From NCBI GenBank assembly GCA_016795105.1, contig JAEUIH010000062.1:1-43823 (forward strand): a stretch of DNA of 43,823 bases, in the 5' to 3' direction. A model generated the notes under the pieces. That model was not told the DNA's origin, made no database searches, and saw only the letters and a list, made by a program, of their open reading frames with translations. The position numbers and the translations under genes are program-made. The DNA is from Planctomyces sp. Its GTDB lineage: Bacteria; Planctomycetota; Planctomycetia; Planctomycetales; Planctomycetaceae. Below, piece by piece: positions 7,883-16,360 of the stretch (the first letter of the stretch is position 1; each line of letters starts with the position of its first letter).

Positions 7883-9244
7883 TCACTGCCACAATTCCTG
7901 AATGGGTTCAGCGGTTGCAGCGGCCAGTCGAATCGGGCGTCCATCGGATGTGCTGAGTTCATTTGCGGGATTGATTCCCATCAGACTGAAGATCGATGCG
8001 GTGAGATCTTCCGGTCGAACAGGGCGATCGGCGGGAAGTTCACCGGTACGATCGGATGCACCAATGACACGGCCACCCTGAACACCACCTCCGGCCAAAG
8101 CAACACTAAATACTCGCGGCCAGTGGTCTCGTCCGGCTGCGGCATTGATTTTCGGCGTTCGGCCGAATTCACCCATCACAAGGACTAAGGTCTCATCCAG
8201 CAGTCCGGATGCAGTTAGATCGTCTGTGAGAGCAGCGAGTGCCATATCAAGATTGGGGATGAGACCAACAGGATCACGGGCACCTGTGAAGCCTTCTTTG
8301 AGCTGAGTATAGAGGTTCGCGTGAGTATCCCAGCCACGATAGTTGACCGTAACAAACGGAACGCCATTTTCAATCAGGCGTCGTGCAAGAAGGCATGATT
8401 GGCCAATGGTCCGCGAACCGTAACGGTTGCGAGTCTTTTCCGGTTCTGAGCTGAGGTCGAACGCTTTCCGGACGGCTTCAGAAGATGCCATCTGAAACGC
8501 CAGACTCAGTTCCGGGCGAGCGGATTGCAGTGAGTCTGCCGCGGGACTTTCCGCGAGCGACGCGATTTGCTCCACGAACTGACGACGACGTTCGATCCGA
8601 TCAATGCCCAACCCAGAAGTCGTCAGATTCCGGACCGAAAAGTCGGGAGCAGCCGGATCACCAAAGACACTAAACGGACGAACCTCTGCCGGAAGAAATC
8701 CTTCGCTGCGAAACTTTGTTCCTCCAACCTGCAAATCCGGTATAGCGACCTGAACCGGGAATTCGGTGGGTCGTACCGATGCATCGGTCGACCGGGATCG
8801 ATACCAGGACAGAATTGAGCAGAAGGAGGGGTAATCCAGAACGGGTGAGGGATGATATCCGGTCAGCAGATAGTGTGTGCCAAGGTTGTGTTCGCCCAGC
8901 GGCGATGTCATCGATCGAATGATGCTGAAGCGATCCATTCGCGATGCGAGTTGTTGAAAACATTCGCTCAGATGAATCCCGGGCACGTTGGAAGGAATCG
9001 CTGACAGGGGGCCTCGAACGTCTGCCGATGCGTCCGGTTTCGGGTCAAATGTCTCGAGATGACTCGGACCTCCATCCAGCCATATCAGGATACAACGTGT
9101 GGCGGTTGCTTTAGGTTCAATCTGTTCATCGGATCTGTTTCGGTCAGAACCCTGAGCCAGCAAGTGAGACGTATTCAGTCCCAACATCGACAGACAGCCG
9201 ATCTCAATCACCGATCGGCGTTGAATTGCAACCCGTGATTTCAT
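7883..9244 (-). CDS. DUF1501 family protein (alkaline-phosphatase/sulfatase-like fold)
   Basis: A 453-aa exported protein. The N-terminus carries a short RR-containing signal (Q-R-R-S at 8-11, then a hydrophobic stretch), compatible with Tat export. Family landmarks are WLDGGPSHLETFDPKP (about 54-70), GEHNLGTHYLLTGYHP, and the C-terminal GEFGRTPKIN...GRDHWP block with GGVQGGRVIG. The DUF1501 family is abundant in planctomycetes, usually beside DUF1549/DUF1553 cytochrome proteins, and is thought to be hydrolytic; the substrate is unknown. Here the cytochrome partner is missing and the next gene is the WD40 protein. Second-family REP hairpins begin 20 nt upstream of the ATG, leaving no ordinary promoter in that space. 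Confidence 0.9.
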   Translation of the reverse strand: MKSRVAIQRRSVIEIGCLSMLGLNTSHLLAQGSDRNRSDEQIEPKATATRCILIWLDGGPSHLETFDPKPDASADVRGPLSAIPSNVPGIHLSECFQQLASRMDRFSIIRSMTSPLGEHNLGTHYLLTGYHPSPVLDYPSFCSILSWYRSRSTDASVRPTEFPVQVAIPDLQVGGTKFRSEGFLPAEVRPFSVFGDPAAPDFSVRNLTTSGLGIDRIERRRQFVEQIASLAESPAADSLQSARPELSLAFQMASSEAVRKAFDLSSEPEKTRNRYGSRTIGQSCLLARRLIENGVPFVTVNYRGWDTHANLYTQLKEGFTGARDPVGLIPNLDMALAALTDDLTASGLLDETLVLVMGEFGRTPKINAAAGRDHWPRVFSVALAGGGVQGGRVIGASDRTGELPADRPVRPEDLTASIFSLMGINPANELSTSDGRPIRLAAATAEPIQELWQ

Positions 9245-9263
9245 GATTTTGCTTCTGTAAAAA

Positions 9264-9524
9264 GTAGCAGGCAGACTCCGTCTGCCGTTCGCCTGAGTTC
9301 TGTTATCTTCACGTCATGCCATCATCTTAGCAGCGCGACGCGGACGGCACATGGAATGTGCCTGCTACCGTAGCAGGCATTCTCCGAATGCCGTCCGCCT
9401 AATCGTACCAGCGCGACGCGGACGGCACATGGAATGTGCCTGCTACTGTAGCAGGCATTCTCCGAATGCCGTCCGCCTAATCGCACCAGCGCGGCGCGGA
9501 CGGCAGACGGAGTCTGCCTGCTAC
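9264..9524. repeat. Second REP family: two full dyads and two half elements
   Basis: Half element 9264-9293 (GTAG leading, stem GGCAGAC / GTCTGCC, loop TCC). Full head-to-head dyads at 9340-9399 and 9418-9477, each joining a hairpin GGCACAT / ATGTGCC and a hairpin GGCATTC / GAATGCC, with GTAG ends meeting at the centre as CTAC-N-GTAG. Half element 9496-9524 (reverse, GTCTGCC stem) ends in CTAC at 9521-9524, which contains the TAG stop of the kinase gene. The outer ends read GCGGACGG or its complement. The cluster fills the gap between the kinase stop and the DUF1501 start. Confidence 0.9.
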
Positions 9525-11170
9525 GGTAGTTTATCGAGGATTTCCTGACAGTATTGTATTTCCTGAGACATGGATTTGTCGCTGCCGTAGATTTGCAGAA
9601 TAGCGTTGACCAGTTCACGCGCGCGTTCGGAGTTTCCGTCTTCCTGAGCTTTCCGTGCTTCCGAGAGAGATCGTTGGGCAACTGCTCGGCGGCCGGCGAT
9701 GTTCTGGTCGGTACTCCATTGAGTCTTCGTTTCCTGAAGAAACTTGCTGAGGAAGTAATACGAGCGATCTTCTTTAATCATTGAGAGAACAGAATCGATC
9801 TGGCGTACGGCTTCAACCGGGTCGCCATTCGACTGCATTTCAAACGCTCGTCGGATCTGCCGCTGGATTTCGGATTGTTCAGAGCCATCGGAAGCGGACG
9901 TGATTCGCAGGGACCGAGTAAACTCATACTGATTGATCTGGCCGATCATCTCTCGAATTTCTTCGAAGTGCTTATCCATTTCATCGACCGAGAGCAATGG
10001 CTGAAGCAGTTCATCACGTGCTCGTAACCACGCGGGTCCTGGACTTGCCTTGAGGATGGATTGTGCTCGAGCAAACTGTTCATTGGGATCGACATGATTA
10101 CGCCGACTCAGATACACCCCAACAGCAACGACCAGCCCGAACAGAGCAATCAATACAAACGTGTTATCAAAGAATCGAGCAACAGGCGACTTGTTCAGGG
10201 AAGAGCGAGCTTCTTCGCGGAGGAGATCGCGCACTAACGTGGCCGGCCCCGGATGATGCACATCCGGATCGATGGCACTCGGCCCGCGAACAGTGACTCC
10301 CGGAGCAGGGCGTTCGATCGTTTCGGTTTCAAGCTGGCGTTCGGAGAAATCAATGCGCGATCGGATCTGTTCCAGTTTGCGGATCAAAACAACGGCATCG
10401 GCCGGTCGTCGAGCGGGATCTTTTTCCAGCAGCTGGCACACGAACTCTTCGAGAAGCCTTGGTATCTCGGGGACATACCTGCTTGGCTTATCGCACTGTG
10501 CGAACTGATGCTTTTGGAGGATGTCGTTGGCTGTCGCCCCTGTGAATGGCGGGCGACCAGTGAGCATCGCGTACATCACAGCACCCAGAGAATAAATATC
10601 GCTGCGCTTGGTCGCTCGCTGCCCACGTGCCTGTTCCGGCGACATGTATTCTGCTGTCCCCACGACGCCACCAGTTCTGGTCAGCCGGGTTGTTGCGAAC
10701 ACGTGAGCGACGCCAAAGTCTGTGAGTTTGATGACACGATCACGAGTAACCATCAGATTGGAAGGCTTCAGATCTCGGTGGACAATACCCGCATCATGAG
10801 CAGCCTTCAGAGCGTAGGCGATCTGAAGAGACAGATCAATGACTTCCTGCCATGGCAGCCGTTTTCGATCCGTAATCTCGGTTGTCAGAGTCACACCATC
10901 GACAAACTCCATCGCGTAATAGTACGACTGATCCTCAGTTTCGCCGTTTCCGTAGAGTTCTACGATATGACGATTATTGAGTTGTCGAAGGGCCGCGATT
11001 TCGCGTTCAAACCGCTGAACGAAACCGTCTTCCCGTGCCATGGATGCGGGAAGAACCTTAATCGCAGCCACCTGTCCTGACACTTCGTGCACGCCGTGAT
11101 ACACGTTTCCCATACCGCCGGCGCCGATCTTGCGATCGATACGATATGGACCAATTCTCTCTGGATGCAT
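9521..11170 (-). CDS. Membrane-anchored Ser/Thr protein kinase (PknB type)
   Basis: A 549-aa Hanks-type kinase. Catalytic landmarks are intact: glycine loop GAGGMG (16-21), K38 in AIKVL, HRDLKPSN (131-138), DFG (151-153) and SPE (177-179), so it should be active. A single membrane helix lies at about 337-355. The C-terminal ~190 residues are helical, TPR/coiled-coil-like, and would be outside the cytoplasm. It presumably phosphorylates cytoplasmic proteins in response to an external cue; the ligand is unknown. The ATG at 11170 has AGGGG about 6 nt upstream. Its TAG stop is the TAG of a second-family REP (CTAC 9521-9524), so the last codons run into the repeat. It is divergent from the nucleoside hydrolase gene. 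Confidence 0.93.
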   Translation of the reverse strand: MHPERIGPYRIDRKIGAGGMGNVYHGVHEVSGQVAAIKVLPASMAREDGFVQRFEREIAALRQLNNRHIVELYGNGETEDQSYYYAMEFVDGVTLTTEITDRKRLPWQEVIDLSLQIAYALKAAHDAGIVHRDLKPSNLMVTRDRVIKLTDFGVAHVFATTRLTRTGGVVGTAEYMSPEQARGQRATKRSDIYSLGAVMYAMLTGRPPFTGATANDILQKHQFAQCDKPSRYVPEIPRLLEEFVCQLLEKDPARRPADAVVLIRKLEQIRSRIDFSERQLETETIERPAPGVTVRGPSAIDPDVHHPGPATLVRDLLREEARSSLNKSPVARFFDNTFVLIALFGLVVAVGVYLSRRNHVDPNEQFARAQSILKASPGPAWLRARDELLQPLLSVDEMDKHFEEIREMIGQINQYEFTRSLRITSASDGSEQSEIQRQIRRAFEMQSNGDPVEAVRQIDSVLSMIKEDRSYYFLSKFLQETKTQWSTDQNIAGRRAVAQRSLSEARKAQEDGNSERARELVNAILQIYGSDKSMSQEIQYCQEILDKLP

Positions 11171-11313
11171 CTGCCGCCCCTGGGTTGTTTCACGCTGCCC
11201 GCAGTTCCATCATAACAAAGTGTTCAGAATCTCTGCGAGGGGGTTCATCTCTTCTGTCGAAGGGAATAAGATACAGATGGAAAATTCTGTGCACTTCAGC
11301 AGAGGGAACTCCA

Positions 11314-12282
11314 TTGACTCAGAAACTCATCATCGACGCGGATCCCGGCATTGTGGATGCTCTTGCGATCCTGGTCGCTATGGTCGACCCAACGGTCGAT
11401 CTGCTGGCCCTGACGGCAACATCCGGAGCAGTCTCCGGTGTCCAGGCGACTCGAAATCTACACTTTCTCACCGGGCTGGCTGACCCATTAAAACACCCCA
11501 GAATTGGCCAGTCGGATCTCCCAGGTGAATCACTTCCGGAATTGCCGGCCGGGATGCCTTCGCCCTCGCAGCTCAACGGCCGCTTCGGACTGGGGGAACT
11601 TCAACCCAACGTTCCGGATCTGCACAATCGGCGGGAATCGGCAAAGCTGATCGTTGATGTTGTTCGCGAGTTCCCCGGTGAAGTACGCATCCTCACGCTC
11701 GGGCCACTCACCAATGTTTCACTGGCTATTGACCTCGAACCTGAACTTCCGCTGCTGCTGAACGGTCTGGTGATACTCGGTGGAGCTTTCGCTGCGGGAG
11801 GGGATGTGACGCCGGTTGCCGAATTCAATATCTGGAGTGACCCCTCTGCGGCTCGTTCCGTTATCAGATCACCGATTGCCAAAACGATTCTGCCGCTCGA
11901 TGTCACTCAGAACGCGGGACTCAATTTCGAAGACATCGAACATCTAAGTGGACTGATCCCTTCAACTCCGATCGGCGAACTAGTCACATCGCTGATGCAG
12001 TTTGCCGTTCGTGCGACTCATCAGTTTCTGCCAAGAGAGAGCATAGCGATTCCCGCTGTTTGTGCTCTGGCGGTTGCGGCACGGTCAGAACGATTCACCG
12101 TGAAGTCCCGTTCAATTGACGTGGAGACTCGAGGTGACCTCTGCAACGGCATGATGGTTATGGATCAGCGTCCGTTCCGAATTGCTCATCCCAACGTTGA
12201 TATCGTGACGGAGATCGACGATGCCGCTGTCGTTGACTATTTCTGCCGCAACATTCGCCGCGTCTCCGGACTTGTCACTTAG
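11314..12282 (+). CDS. Nucleoside hydrolase (IunH-like)
   Basis: A 322-aa protein of the inosine/uridine-preferring nucleoside hydrolase family, which cleaves the N-glycosidic bond of nucleosides for base salvage. The N-terminal calcium site reads D8-A-D10-P-G-I-V14-D15: D8, D10 and D15 are present, but the usual D14, which helps bind ribose, is valine. Other family blocks are LTLGPLTNVSLAI and LGGAFAAGGDVTPVAEFNIWSD (split) and the late M-V-M-D motif. The start chosen is TTG at 11314, with AGAGGGA 6 nt upstream; the open frame continues to 11146 but would overlap the divergent kinase start. It is followed 14 nt later by hemD. Substrate specificity is open given V14. Confidence 0.85.
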   Translation: MTQKLIIDADPGIVDALAILVAMVDPTVDLLALTATSGAVSGVQATRNLHFLTGLADPLKHPRIGQSDLPGESLPELPAGMPSPSQLNGRFGLGELQPNVPDLHNRRESAKLIVDVVREFPGEVRILTLGPLTNVSLAIDLEPELPLLLNGLVILGGAFAAGGDVTPVAEFNIWSDPSAARSVIRSPIAKTILPLDVTQNAGLNFEDIEHLSGLIPSTPIGELVTSLMQFAVRATHQFLPRESIAIPAVCALAVAARSERFTVKSRSIDVETRGDLCNGMMVMDQRPFRIAHPNVDIVTEIDDAAVVDYFCRNIRRVSGLVT

Positions 12283-12296
12283 TGAACTGAGACATT

Positions 12297-13181
12297 ATGA
12301 ACGCTCCTGTCGTTTGTTCATTTGAAAGTCGCCGTGCTGAAGAGATGAGTTCTCTGATTCAAAGACACGGTGGCATCCCATTGTCAGCTCCGTCAATGCG
12401 CGAGGTCCCCATCGGAGAGAATCCGGAAGCTCTGGCGTGGATTCGAAAGTTCATTGCAGATGAATATCAAATGCTGATCCTGCTGACAGGTGTCGGCACT
12501 GAAGCACTGTTTGAACTCGCGGCGTCAGCAGGCCTGGAACAACCGCTGCGGGAAGCCATGATACGGCACACTCTGGTGATCCGCGGTCCGAAACCTGCCG
12601 CCGTCCTGCAGAAGTTTGGTATGAGGTATGATCTGCGAGCCCCGGAACCGAATACCTGGCGAGAACTTGTTGCCGTACTGGATGAAGCTGCCAATCTTGA
12701 GGCTGCACGCAATACAATTGGGCAGGGTGAAGTTGAGCAGCGGGATGCCGAACAGGGTCAGGCAAAGAAGTTCAGGCTTGCGGGGACGGCGATTGCCGTT
12801 CAGGAGTATGGAATTCCAAACCCGCGGCTGTATCAGGAGTTGTCCGCCCGAGGCGCGACCGTGACACCGGTTGCAGTCTATCGCTGGGCACTGCCGGAAG
12901 ATCTGTCTCCGCTGGAGAATGCTCTTCGAAAGGTCGTTGCGGGTGAAACGTCGATCCTGATGTTTACCAGTGCCAATCAGCTGGCGAGCGTCATGCAGGT
13001 TGCTGAACGGCTGGGTCTTGCGGAATCCTTTCGAGCCGCGGCGAATTCTCAGCTGGTTGCTTCCATCGGTCCTACATGTTCAGAAGCGCTCAGCGATAAC
13101 GGTTTCCCGGTCCACTTCGAGGCGAGTCCTCCCAAGATGGGACAACTGGTCCGCGGAGCCATCGAGTTATGGAAAAAATAA
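12297..13181 (+). CDS. hemD: Uroporphyrinogen-III synthase
   Basis: A 294-aa two-lobed HemD-type protein that closes hydroxymethylbilane into uroporphyrinogen III for haem, sirohaem and cobalamin-type tetrapyrroles. Family features are the start VVCSFESRRAEEM, LLTGVGTEALFELA (about 60-75), the hinge AIAVQEYGIPNPRLYQEL (about 163-180), VYRWALP, and MFTSANQLASVM (about 222-233) with SIGPTCSEAL near the end. Sequence conservation in this family is low, but these blocks in order are convincing. It overlaps nothing and follows the nucleoside hydrolase by 14 nt, probably cotranscribed. The TAA stop is 1 nt before GTAG of array 3. The protein is slightly longer than typical (about 250-270 aa), with an insertion around 140-160. 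Confidence 0.85.
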   Translation: MNAPVVCSFESRRAEEMSSLIQRHGGIPLSAPSMREVPIGENPEALAWIRKFIADEYQMLILLTGVGTEALFELAASAGLEQPLREAMIRHTLVIRGPKPAAVLQKFGMRYDLRAPEPNTWRELVAVLDEAANLEAARNTIGQGEVEQRDAEQGQAKKFRLAGTAIAVQEYGIPNPRLYQELSARGATVTPVAVYRWALPEDLSPLENALRKVVAGETSILMFTSANQLASVMQVAERLGLAESFRAAANSQLVASIGPTCSEALSDNGFPVHFEASPPKMGQLVRGAIELWKK

Positions 13182-13182
13182 T

Positions 13183-13741
13183 GTAGCTTGGGCATTCCTG
13201 CCCGAGCACACCCCGGCTCCACGCTGGTTCCTCACCAGTCGCAGTCGGGGGGTTCTTGTCGGTGGCTGGCTCTCCCAAAATGTAGCTTGGGCATTCCTGC
13301 CCGAGCACGCCCTGGCTCCACGCTGGTTCCGCTACTGATTTCGCTCTGCAATGCTTCGAATCGCAGTAAGGGGGCGGGACAAATGTAGCTTGGGCATTCC
13401 TGCCCGAGCACACCCCCGCTCCGCGCTGGCTCGGTTGCTGATTTTGATCTGCAGCGTTTTGAATCGCAGCCAGGGGGCGGGACAAATGTAGCTTGGGCAT
13501 TCCTGCCCGAGCCATCCCCGCTCCGCGCTGGTTCCGCTGCTGATTCCGCTCTGCAATGCTTCGAATCGCAGTAAGGGGGCGGGACAAATGTAGCTTGGGC
13601 ATTCCTGCCCGAGCACCCCCCCCGCACCGCGCTGGCTCCGCTGTTGATTTTGATCTGCAGCGTTTTGAATCGCAGTGAGGGGGCGGGACGGGCAGGAATG
13701 CCCATCCTACATTTGGGGACGGGCAGGAATGCCCATCCTAC
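13183..13741. repeat. REP-like hairpin array 3 (five A, two B')
   Basis: Type A forward at 13183-13207, 13282-13306, 13385-13409, 13488-13512 and 13590-13614; type B reverse at 13687-13710 and 13718-13741. Spacing of the A copies is 99, 103, 103 and 102 bp, the same unit length as in arrays 1 and 2, and the spacer ends in a related AATCGCAG...GGGACAAAT segment. The two B' copies are 31 bp apart. The array fills the whole convergent gap: the hemD stop is 1 nt to its left, and the TAG stop of the amidohydrolase lies inside the last B' copy. Confidence 0.95.
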
Positions 13742-14580
13742 ATTGGGCGGGGGAGGGAGTGGGGTTCGACGATGGGGCCGTACCATTCGGGGTGACGGTC
13801 GGCCATGCGATCGATGATGTGTTTTCCGGGGACGCGGACGATCCGTTTTGTTCTGGCGAGTTGAACGTCGATGTCGGCGCGGACGGTGCCGGTGGTGTCG
13901 TCGTCAATGGAGACCAGAGTGGCGCCGATAGGACTGCAGATTCGGCTCTTGCCAATGAACCGGAATCCTCGTTCTGTACCCACGCGATTTACTGCGGCAA
14001 AGTAAACACCGTTCTCCATGGCTCGGCTGTTGATCGAAAACTGGGCCATATAGTCTCCGCCAGGGGGCCAGTTCGTTGGAAGGAGAATGATGTCTGCACC
14101 CTTGAGCGCGAGGACTCGGGAGGCTTCCGGGAACCCGCCGTCATAACAGATCAACATTCCAATCCGCAGACCTTCGCATTCAAAAACCTCAAACGGGCGA
14201 TCGCCGGAGGTTGTGAAGCGGTCTACACCCAGATACGGAAGATGAATCTTTCTGTAGGAGCCAATCAGACCACCAGGGCCAACAAGTACCGCGGTATTGA
14301 AGAGTCGCCCGGCATCCTTTTCCAGCATCCCAAAGACAACGCTTGTTCGAAGTTCTCTGCACAGAGCTTCGACACGCTGTACTGTCGGGCCGGGAATGGT
14401 TTCGGCGAATGGCATCGCTTCTTCAAGAGAATCAAAACAGTATCCCGTGGTGAAGCATTCCGGAAAAACGGTGAGTGCTGTACCGGCAGCTACTTCGGCC
14501 CGGACGGCGGTTTCGAGGCGGCCGAGGTTTCCCTGAACGTCTCCGATCTGAACATCTGTTTGAATTCCGGCGATTTGCAT
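13738..14580 (-). CDS. Nitrilase-superfamily carbon-nitrogen hydrolase
   Basis: A 280-aa cytoplasmic amidohydrolase. The Glu-Lys-Cys triad is complete: E41 (VFPEC), K111 (SYRKIHLPY) and C145 (GMLICYDGGFPE). The order and size match the omega-amidase/carbamoylase-like branches, which hydrolyse amides or N-carbamoyl compounds; the exact substrate cannot be told. The gene stands alone between array 3 and second-family dyads. Its TAG stop is the TAG of a type-B REP (CTAC 13738-13741), and the codon before it, ATG, is the AT-G of the conserved AAATGTAG repeat edge. The C-terminal PRPM tail is thus repeat-derived, which suggests insertion trimmed or altered the original end. Confidence 0.9.
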   Translation of the reverse strand: MQIAGIQTDVQIGDVQGNLGRLETAVRAEVAAGTALTVFPECFTTGYCFDSLEEAMPFAETIPGPTVQRVEALCRELRTSVVFGMLEKDAGRLFNTAVLVGPGGLIGSYRKIHLPYLGVDRFTTSGDRPFEVFECEGLRIGMLICYDGGFPEASRVLALKGADIILLPTNWPPGGDYMAQFSINSRAMENGVYFAAVNRVGTERGFRFIGKSRICSPIGATLVSIDDDTTGTVRADIDVQLARTKRIVRVPGKHIIDRMADRHPEWYGPIVEPHSLPRPM

Positions 14581-14651
14581 TGTTCGGGACTTTGGCTTCT
14601 GGGGGATGGGGTAGTGGACGGAGGACTGTGGACGTTAAAGAAAGAGCTCGG

Positions 14652-14816
14652 GCGGACGGCATTCGGAGAATGCCTGCTACTGTAGCAGGCACATTCCATG
14701 TGCCGTCCGCGACACGCTGGTTTTGCATTTTGTCTTATGGGTGGCAGCAGAGTGACGGCGGACGGCATTCGGAGAATGCCTGCTACTTTAGCAGGCACAT
14801 TCCATGTGCCGTCCGC
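14652..14816. repeat. Second REP family: two head-to-head dyads in tandem
   Basis: Dyads at 14652-14710 and 14758-14816, each with a GGCATTC-type hairpin and a GGCACAT-type hairpin meeting at CTAC-T-GTAG (the second has TTAG in place of GTAG). The dyads plus their right flank (TTTTGC then TTTTGTCTTATGGGTGG) repeat with a 106-bp period, so the pair arose by tandem duplication. The remaining 14817-15048 shows no gene; it must hold the promoter of the lipoprotein, but none stands out. Confidence 0.9.
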
Positions 14817-15048
14817 AACACGCCGGTTTTGCGTTTTGTCTTATGGGTGGCCGCAGAAACTGCCGGTTGAACATGGTGGAAATGGTAACGATTGTGAAAG
14901 CTGTAGCGAAAGAACCGATTCTGCGAAATCTAATGAGCTGAGCCGTCGATGAAAACCATGGTTGAGGTCGATGCGCCGCACGGTGGCGCGACTGTGAATA
15001 CAGATGTGACCTTTCCGGACTGAAACAGCTGAACGAAGGTGAAGATCC

Positions 15049-15285
15049 GTGAAGACAAACGCCGGGCGATCAGGAATTCTGTTGTCTCTTATGGCGACTC
15101 TTGCCTCCAGTGCGCTCTTCACTGGCTGCCAGACGACAATTGGGGGCCAGACCCTACCATCTCCAAACTATTTGGAAGATGACGTACAATACTTCCCGTC
15201 TGGACCGGAGTTTAAACTCTCCAACCAGGTGGAAGCGATGCGCAAGTATGAGGTAGAGCGTCTTAAGGCTGAAGCTGCACAGTAA
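15049..15285 (+). CDS. Small conserved planctomycete lipoprotein
   Basis: A 78-aa protein with a signal peptide of 26 residues ending LFTGC; C27 is the likely lipidated cysteine. The mature part (GGQTLPSPNYLEDDVQYFP, then SGPEFKLSNQ) resembles a small protein I recall as recurrent in planctomycetes, with no known function. It ends in a short charged helix. The start is GTG at 15049 with a purine-rich AAGGTGAAG upstream. It is a single-gene unit: two hairpins follow, the second a strong terminator. A structural role at the envelope is only a guess. Confidence 0.8.
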   Translation: MKTNAGRSGILLSLMATLASSALFTGCQTTIGGQTLPSPNYLEDDVQYFPSGPEFKLSNQVEAMRKYEVERLKAEAAQ

Positions 15286-15338
15286 TTTCTGCAGCTCAAC
15301 CTGAGTCCATCTCTACAGCTCAACTCAACTCAGAATTT

Positions 15339-15397
15339 CCTCGTGAACCAGCAGCACGAGGTCACTACAGCTCGGCATTTTCTAATGCCGAGCTTTT
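15339..15397 (+). terminator. Double hairpin with rho-independent terminator
   Basis: A first hairpin has stem CCTCGTG (15339-15345) and CACGAGG (15355-15361). The second is an 11-bp perfect stem (15369-15379 with 15384-15394), loop TTCT, followed by T-rich 15394-15397. It closes the lipoprotein unit before murQ. The stem is almost symmetrical, but only the plus-strand T-run is clear. Confidence 0.85.
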
Positions 15398-15427
15398 CAC
15401 GTTTGCCCCAGTGCAAGCCTCTGATCT

Positions 15428-16339
15428 ATGTCAACTCCTCCGACTTCCACAACTGAATCCCGAAACGCAGCGTCAGCACAGATAGACACTCTGTCTCCGC
15501 TTCAGTTCGCGGATCTTATGAATCAGGAAGACGCAACTGTTGCAGCGGCTGTCCGCCGGGAGCTTCCCGGAATTGCTCAGGCCATTGAGGTCATCTCTGA
15601 TCGTTTGAGAAACCATGGACGACTGTTCTATATCGGCGCAGGAACCTCGGGCCGACTGGGAGTGCTCGATGCTTCAGAATGTCCGCCGACGTTCAGTACT
15701 CCACCGGAACTCGTAGTGGGCATAATCGCTGGCGGCCCGGCTGCATTGACTCGAGCAATCGAAGGTGCTGAAGACAATGCGGCTCAGGCAGAGGTAGACC
15801 TGAAGCAGGTGAATCTCTGCGCGAAAGATGTGCTGGTCGGCATCGCTGCATCCGGACGCACGCCGTATGTGATTCATGCACTCAGATATGCCCGCAGTCT
15901 CGGAGCCTTTGCTATTGGGTTTGCCTGTAACGAGCATTCCGCGATGCAGAGCGAAGCAGACCTGATGATCACAACCGTTGTCGGGCCGGAGATTATCACC
16001 GGGTCCACTCGACTTAAATCCGGCACCGCCACCAAAATGGTGCTGAACATGCTGACCACGGGTGCGATGGTTCAGCTGGGGAAAACTTACGGAAACCTGA
16101 TGGTTGACCTGCGTGCAACGAATGAAAAACTCCGAAATCGCTCGCAGAAAATCGTTGCCGAGATCACTGGACTTGCTCAGACTGATGCAGAAAAGGTGCT
16201 GGAGTTGTGCGGTGGTGAGGTCAAAACCGCTATCGTGATGACGGTTCGACACACAACCCCGGACAATGCGCGTGCACTTCTGAAGGCTGCCGGTGGCCAA
16301 TTGAGAGGTGCCATTCAGCCGACTGAGAATCCATCCTGA
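15428..16339 (+). CDS. murQ: N-acetylmuramic acid 6-phosphate etherase
   Basis: A 303-aa SIS-domain enzyme that splits the D-lactyl ether of MurNAc-6-phosphate to give GlcNAc-6-phosphate, in peptidoglycan recycling. Diagnostic blocks are GAGTSGRLGVLDASECPPTF (split, about 71-89) with E84, and EGAEDNA with E115, matching the two catalytic glutamates known from E. coli MurQ (83 and 114). G-I-A-A-S-G-R-T-P-Y and STRLKSGTATKMVLNML follow. Length is normal. The start ATG has a weak ribosome site. It is followed 21 nt later by a sugar kinase that could supply its substrate. Confidence 0.95.
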   Translation: MSTPPTSTTESRNAASAQIDTLSPLQFADLMNQEDATVAAAVRRELPGIAQAIEVISDRLRNHGRLFYIGAGTSGRLGVLDASECPPTFSTPPELVVGIIAGGPAALTRAIEGAEDNAAQAEVDLKQVNLCAKDVLVGIAASGRTPYVIHALRYARSLGAFAIGFACNEHSAMQSEADLMITTVVGPEIITGSTRLKSGTATKMVLNMLTTGAMVQLGKTYGNLMVDLRATNEKLRNRSQKIVAEITGLAQTDAEKVLELCGGEVKTAIVMTVRHTTPDNARALLKAAGGQLRGAIQPTENPS

Positions 16340-16360
16340 ATTCAGGGGTGTCTGGTAAGC

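Noticed and set aside
13183-13741. CRISPR-like array (regularly spaced palindromic repeats, also arrays 4, 5 and 8)
   Set aside because: The sequences between hairpins are near-identical copies, not unique spacers, both hairpin orientations occur in one array, and there is no cas gene in the window.
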